In this document: one piece after another, positions 5,135-8,768 of the stretch
Layout of the letters: each line of letters starts with the position of its first letter
Position numbering within the stretch: the first letter of the stretch is position 1
Assembly: GCA_021812265.1 (NCBI GenBank)
Contig: JAKAOI010000066.1
Coordinates: 1-8,768 of the forward strand
Reading direction: 5' to 3'
DNA: 8,768 nucleotides
Source of the DNA: Chloroflexota bacterium
GTDB lineage: Bacteria > Chloroflexota > Ktedonobacteria > Ktedonobacterales > JACDGC01
Position numbers and translations under genes: made by a program
Notes under the pieces: generated by a model
What the model saw: the letters and a program-made list of their open reading frames with translations, nothing else
What the model was told of the DNA's origin: nothing
Database searches by the model: none

Positions 5135-5178
5135 TGGGGCAAAACCCTGCAATAGCAAAGAAAAAATGAGCAAAGCGG

Positions 5179-8100
5179 TTAATTTCGCACCGAAAAATAG
5201 ATTGCCGATCGGTTATGCGTTATAAACGCCGCCGTTGATTGTTCCGGGTTTAATTGGCAGCCATCGGTAAGCGATACGCCGATGGAATCTTCAACAGGCA
5301 TAAGCGCAAATAGCTTTCGATGGTCTTCAATCTCTGGTATCGCAGGGTATCCCCAGCTATACCGCCGGCAAAAACCGCCATCATCCGGTTGTCCGCCCAA
5401 TTCAGCGCGTACCCGCGCGTTAAGATATTCTGCCAGAGCCTCGGCCATTTGCACACTAAACCCATACCAGAAATAGGCTTCGGAAAAATTCCCGTCTTGC
5501 TGCAAACGATCGGTGTATTCAGAGGCGCGTTTTCCCATTGTTACAACCTGAAACACTGCGATATCTGGCGTGGCGCTTTCAGATTGCGTTACAAAATAAT
5601 CGGTTAAACACAGTCTATCGCCATCCGGTTGCCGCGGAAAATGAAAGCGCTGCAATTCGCGTTTTGTATCTGCAGGATCCACTATAATCAACTCTTCATC
5701 CGCAGCCCAGCATGGAAAATATCCATAGATTGCGCGCGGAGAAACGATACGGTTGATTCTTGCTTGTCGGACCATTTCTGCCAGTCGCGGCTCAAATTCT
5801 GCGGCCACAATGCGTTCATATTCTGCGCCATGAGCTTTGGCTCCCCAACGGCCGCGAAACAGCGCATTACGATCTAAAAACGGAACAATATCTTCCACTG
5901 CAATCGAACCTAAAACTCTTGGGCCAAGAAAAGGCGGAATCGGTATTTTTTCTGCAGCGCGGCGCATTGGCGCATTTTTTTGCGTTTCCTGTGGGGTCTT
6001 TTGCCGCAAAGTTTCGGTTCGCTGCTCGCCGGCTATTGATTCTTGCACTATTGTGCGCCGTAACGTATCATACGTATCTGTATGAACAATCTGATCCATA
6101 AGGGAAAGGCCTTCAAAAGCGTCGCGCGCATAGAAAACGCCGGGATCGTATACATGCCGCTGGGCGTCCTGTTCATCACCCACCCATAAAATTCTGCGGC
6201 CAAATGCGCGGTTTATTGCTGCGCCGCCGACAATCACGGGAAACCGCAAGTTGCGTTTATCTAATTCCTGCACACACAGCGCCATTTGCTTCGATGTGCT
6301 GACAAGCAGAGCAGATAAGCCGATTGCGTCTGCCTGGACCTCTATAGCCTTATCAATGATGGTGTTAATTGGTGTTTGTTTACCGAGATCGTACACCGTA
6401 TAACCATTATTGGAAAGAATGGTATTCACTAAATTTTTGCCGATATCATGCACATCGCCGTACACTGTCGCCAAAATAACTTTGCCTTTTGTATAGCCTT
6501 CTATCCGCTCTAAATAATTTTCCAAGTGTGTAACGGCTTTTTTCATAACTTCGGCAGATTGCAGCACGAAGGGTAAAATTAATTCACCGGAGCCGAATCT
6601 GTCACCCACATCTTTCATCGCGGGCAGCAGTACAGTGTTTAATGTATCTACTGCGGCGGCGCTTTGGGCAGATTTCAGTGCTTCTGCCGAAGCGTTTTCG
6701 ATTTCGGCGGGCAGACGGTTTTGCACTGCGGCGTCTATCAGCCGTTCAATGCCATCTTTTTTGCGCTGCACTATCATATAGTGGATTTTTTCATCTACCG
6801 TCATTTCGGCGGTGGGGTCTATGCGTTCATCAGTTTTCTTTTTTGTGCGGCCGTGCTCTTCATAATATGCAATAAATCGCGGCAAGGCGTCGATATCGGC
6901 GTTAAAAATTAACTGATCGCACAAGGCGCGCTGTTCGGCGTCTATTTCGGCGTAAGGTGTAATATGTGTTGGGTTTACAATGGCTAGGTCTAAGCCGGCT
7001 TCTACAGCGTGGTATAAAAATACACTGTTTAACACTGCGCGGGCATGTGTTCCCACACCAAAAGAGCAGTTGCTCACCCCCAAAATTGTCAAAGCCTCGG
7101 GCAGATGTTTTTTCATCAGCCGGATTGCCTGCAAAGTTTCCTTTGCGGAATCGCGCAAATCTTCTTGTCCGGTAGTTAAAGGAAATGTCAGCGTATCAAA
7201 AATCAGCGCGCCGGGTGGCAAGTCATATTCGGTTGTTGCAATATCATATATGCGCTTAGCTATGGCGTATTTGCGTTCGGCGGTTTTTGCCATACCTTCT
7301 TCATCAATCGTCAGGGCAATGACGGCTGCTCCATGCTCTTTAATCAGCGGCAATACAGTTTCAATACGCTGGCGGCCGTTTTCCATATTAATCGAATTTA
7401 CAATTGCGCGGCCGGGATATGTTTCCAGCGCGGCGCGGATAACGTTTGCTTCGGTAGAATCTATAACCAGCGGCGACTCTACACCTAACGACAGCGCTTT
7501 TACCGCGCGCTTCATCTGCTCTGCCTCATCTGCGCGTTCTGTAAGCGCCAAACACACATCTAAGGTATGCGCGCCCCATTCAATTTGGTCTCGCGCAACT
7601 GCGACCAGCGCGTCATAATCATCGCGCAGCACGGCGTCTTTTATTTTGCGGCTTCCCTGTGTGTTGACTCGTTCCCCTACAATCAGCGGCTTGGGTTCTT
7701 GGCGCAATGAAACAGCGCGGATGCCGCCGGCGACAAAATCAAGCGCAGCGCCATATCCCTCTGATGGAGCCGTATGATGTATGCGTCGAACGGGAGCTGT
7801 GCGGGTATCTTCCGGCAAGGACCAAACGGCGTCGCAGATGGCAGACAGATGTTCGGGAGATGTGCCGCAGCAGCCGCCGATAATATTTACGCCATACTTC
7901 GCAACAAACGCTTGCAGCTCACGCGCCATCGGTTCCGGCTCCAGCGGATAGATGGCGCGGCCATTTACATTTAAGGGCAGCCCGGCGTTGGGAATAGTGG
8001 AAATAGGAAGAGGGCAGTTATCGCTTAAAAAGCGCGCCGGTTCGCGCATATGCTCTGGTCCGGTAGAACAATTCATGCCGATAATGTCTGCGCCCATATG

Positions 8101-8763
8101 GATAAGAATCGTCATAGCTGCGGAGATATCTGTGCCCAGCAACATTCTGCCGCTGGTGTCCAGCGTTACCTGCGCCTGAATGGGCCGCCAAACATGCAGC
8201 GCGTCCATTGCCTGTCGGATCCCTGTTATCGCGGCGCGAACCTCTAAGATATCTTGACTGGTTTCGATAAGCAGCACATCGGCGCCGCCTTCAATCAAAG
8301 CGCGCGCCTGCTCTTGAAAAATATCCACCAATTCTCGATAGGTAATTGCGCTCAATGTGGGATCGCTGCCCGAAGGAAGCATACCGGTTGGTCCGATAGA
8401 GCCGGCGACAAAGCGTGGTTTTTGCTCGGTTGCGAAGCGGTCGGCAAGATTGCGGGCTAATGCCGCGGCGGCGAAATTAATATCGTATGTTTTTGCGCCT
8501 AAGCCATATTCATCTAATTTCAGCCGGCTGGCGGTAAAGGAATCAGTTTCAATCACATCAGCGCCGGCCTGTAAAAAAGCGGTGTGCACATCGGCAACGG
8601 CGGAAGGTTTGGTTAAAACAAGCGCTTCGTTGCAGCCTTCATATGGCGCGCCGCCAAAATCTGCGGCGGAAAGCCCCATTTTTTGCAGATTTGTGCCCAT
8701 TGCTCCGTCAAAAATAACAATTTTTTGATAAACTGTCTGCAAATATGCGGAATTTTTTATCAT
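5179..8763 (-). CDS. metH: Cobalamin-dependent methionine synthase (5-methyltetrahydrofolate--homocysteine methyltransferase)
   Basis: The 1194-residue cytosolic enzyme transfers a methyl group from 5-methyltetrahydrofolate to homocysteine through cobalamin, giving methionine and tetrahydrofolate. All modules are present in order. The homocysteine domain (about 12-312) has DGAMGT at 19-24 and the zinc cysteines Cys232 (NCST), Cys298 and Cys299 (GGCCGT). The pterin-binding barrel (about 357-620) has GERVNTQG, VIDSTEANV, NSINMENG and SNCSFGVG. The cobalamin cap is at about 655-755. The Rossmann cobalamin domain (about 758-880) has GDVHDIGKNL at 769-778, where His772 is the lower cobalt ligand, then SALLVSTSKQM and VGGAAI. 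The S-adenosylmethionine reactivation domain (about 940-1194) has RRYSWGYP, whose Arg1134, Gly1138 and Tyr1139 form the RxxxGY motif. A Gln/Thr/Lys-rich linker lies at about 905-940. Length is close to that of the Escherichia coli enzyme, and no key residue is missing. The ATG lies five bases from the window edge, so its ribosome binding site, promoter and any riboswitch are not visible. Confidence 0.97.
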   Translation of the reverse strand: MIKNSAYLQTVYQKIVIFDGAMGTNLQKMGLSAADFGGAPYEGCNEALVLTKPSAVADVHTAFLQAGADVIETDSFTASRLKLDEYGLGAKTYDINFAAAALARNLADRFATEQKPRFVAGSIGPTGMLPSGSDPTLSAITYRELVDIFQEQARALIEGGADVLLIETSQDILEVRAAITGIRQAMDALHVWRPIQAQVTLDTSGRMLLGTDISAAMTILIHMGADIIGMNCSTGPEHMREPARFLSDNCPLPISTIPNAGLPLNVNGRAIYPLEPEPMARELQAFVAKYGVNIIGGCCGTSPEHLSAICDAVWSLPEDTRTAPVRRIHHTAPSEGYGAALDFVAGGIRAVSLRQEPKPLIVGERVNTQGSRKIKDAVLRDDYDALVAVARDQIEWGAHTLDVCLALTERADEAEQMKRAVKALSLGVESPLVIDSTEANVIRAALETYPGRAIVNSINMENGRQRIETVLPLIKEHGAAVIALTIDEEGMAKTAERKYAIAKRIYDIATTEYDLPPGALIFDTLTFPLTTGQEDLRDSAKETLQAIRLMKKHLPEALTILGVSNCSFGVGTHARAVLNSVFLYHAVEAGLDLAIVNPTHITPYAEIDAEQRALCDQLIFNADIDALPRFIAYYEEHGRTKKKTDERIDPTAEMTVDEKIHYMIVQRKKDGIERLIDAAVQNRLPAEIENASAEALKSAQSAAAVDTLNTVLLPAMKDVGDRFGSGELILPFVLQSAEVMKKAVTHLENYLERIEGYTKGKVILATVYGDVHDIGKNLVNTILSNNGYTVYDLGKQTPINTIIDKAIEVQADAIGLSALLVSTSKQMALCVQELDKRNLRFPVIVGGAAINRAFGRRILWVGDEQDAQRHVYDPGVFYARDAFEGLSLMDQIVHTDTYDTLRRTIVQESIAGEQRTETLRQKTPQETQKNAPMRRAAEKIPIPPFLGPRVLGSIAVEDIVPFLDRNALFRGRWGAKAHGAEYERIVAAEFEPRLAEMVRQARINRIVSPRAIYGYFPCWAADEELIIVDPADTKRELQRFHFPRQPDGDRLCLTDYFVTQSESATPDIAVFQVVTMGKRASEYTDRLQQDGNFSEAYFWYGFSVQMAEALAEYLNARVRAELGGQPDDGGFCRRYSWGYPAIPEIEDHRKLFALMPVEDSIGVSLTDGCQLNPEQSTAAFITHNRSAIYFSVRN

Positions 8764-8768
8764 GGCTA

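Larger units (their letters stand above)
4533..5178. other. 646-bp non-coding region between metH and the sigma factor gene
   Basis: No convincing gene is present. Short open frames have no recognisable protein pattern and no ribosome binding sites. From left to right it holds the sigma gene leader with an 8-bp inverted repeat (CATTGCTG 4592-4599 and CAGCAATG 4622-4629), a small GC hairpin (GCCGG 4723-4727 and CCGGC 4731-4735), the MITE-like element at 4770-4905, about 150 bp of AT-rich DNA in which I see nothing, and the large inverted repeat at 5067-5134. No tRNA or known riboswitch shape was recognised. No confident promoter for the sigma gene could be picked out. Confidence 0.6.

Noticed and set aside
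4533..5178. CRISPR array, tRNA or riboswitch in the long intergenic region
   Set aside because: No regularly spaced repeats, no cloverleaf arms and no recognised aptamer core. A SAM or cobalamin riboswitch would be expected upstream of metH, beyond 8768, and not here.
6980..7618. 212-codon plus-strand frame and other plus-strand frames within 5179-8763
   Set aside because: These are complement shadows of metH, whose conserved domains run unbroken on the minus strand through the whole interval.

Overview
The window looks like a bacterial chromosome segment of moderate GC with AT-rich intergenic DNA. Two things point to Chloroflexota, without settling the class. One is the style of three neighbouring membrane proteins, which have disordered Pro/Gln-rich cytosolic tails, single-pass anchors and TPTATPTLAP-type linkers. 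The other is the form of the full-length cobalamin-dependent methionine synthase, with its RRYSWGYP activation motif. This assignment is inference from protein style and not a phylogenetic result.

Layout from left to right. Positions 1-189 (+) hold the last 62 codons of a gene whose product ends in WD40-like beta-propeller repeats. A hairpin at 228-269 separates it from a convergent minus-strand pair. That pair is a PrsW-family intramembrane protease (2555 to 1179) followed by a single-pass membrane protein with a concanavalin/LamG-like outer domain (1099 to 320). A 255-bp divergent control region (2556-2810) contains outward-facing promoter candidates, each with an ACGT-centred palindrome in its spacer. 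It drives prsW leftwards and, rightwards, a gene for a single-pass membrane protein with an NTF2-like outer domain and Thr/Pro repeats (2811-3620). That gene ends at a clear intrinsic terminator (3653-3697) and converges on a sigma-70 family factor (4532 to 3711) that has a striking CX2CX2CX2C cluster. A 646-bp non-coding stretch (4533-5178) follows. It carries a 136-bp MITE-like element with 15-bp terminal inverted repeats, two GC-rich hairpins inside it, and a separate 68-bp inverted repeat next to metH. The window ends with a complete metH (8763 to 5179, 1194 aa).

How the genes may work together. MetH is ordinary one-carbon and methionine metabolism and is probably functionally separate from the rest. 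The more interesting block is 320-4532. It places a PrsW-type protease, whose best-known relatives cut membrane anti-sigma factors, beside two single-pass membrane proteins with an anti-sigma-like topology (cytosolic N-terminus, one helix, outer domain) and a sigma factor. Neither small membrane protein has a recognisable anti-sigma domain, so a PrsW-controlled envelope-signalling cluster is a hypothesis and not a demonstrated system.
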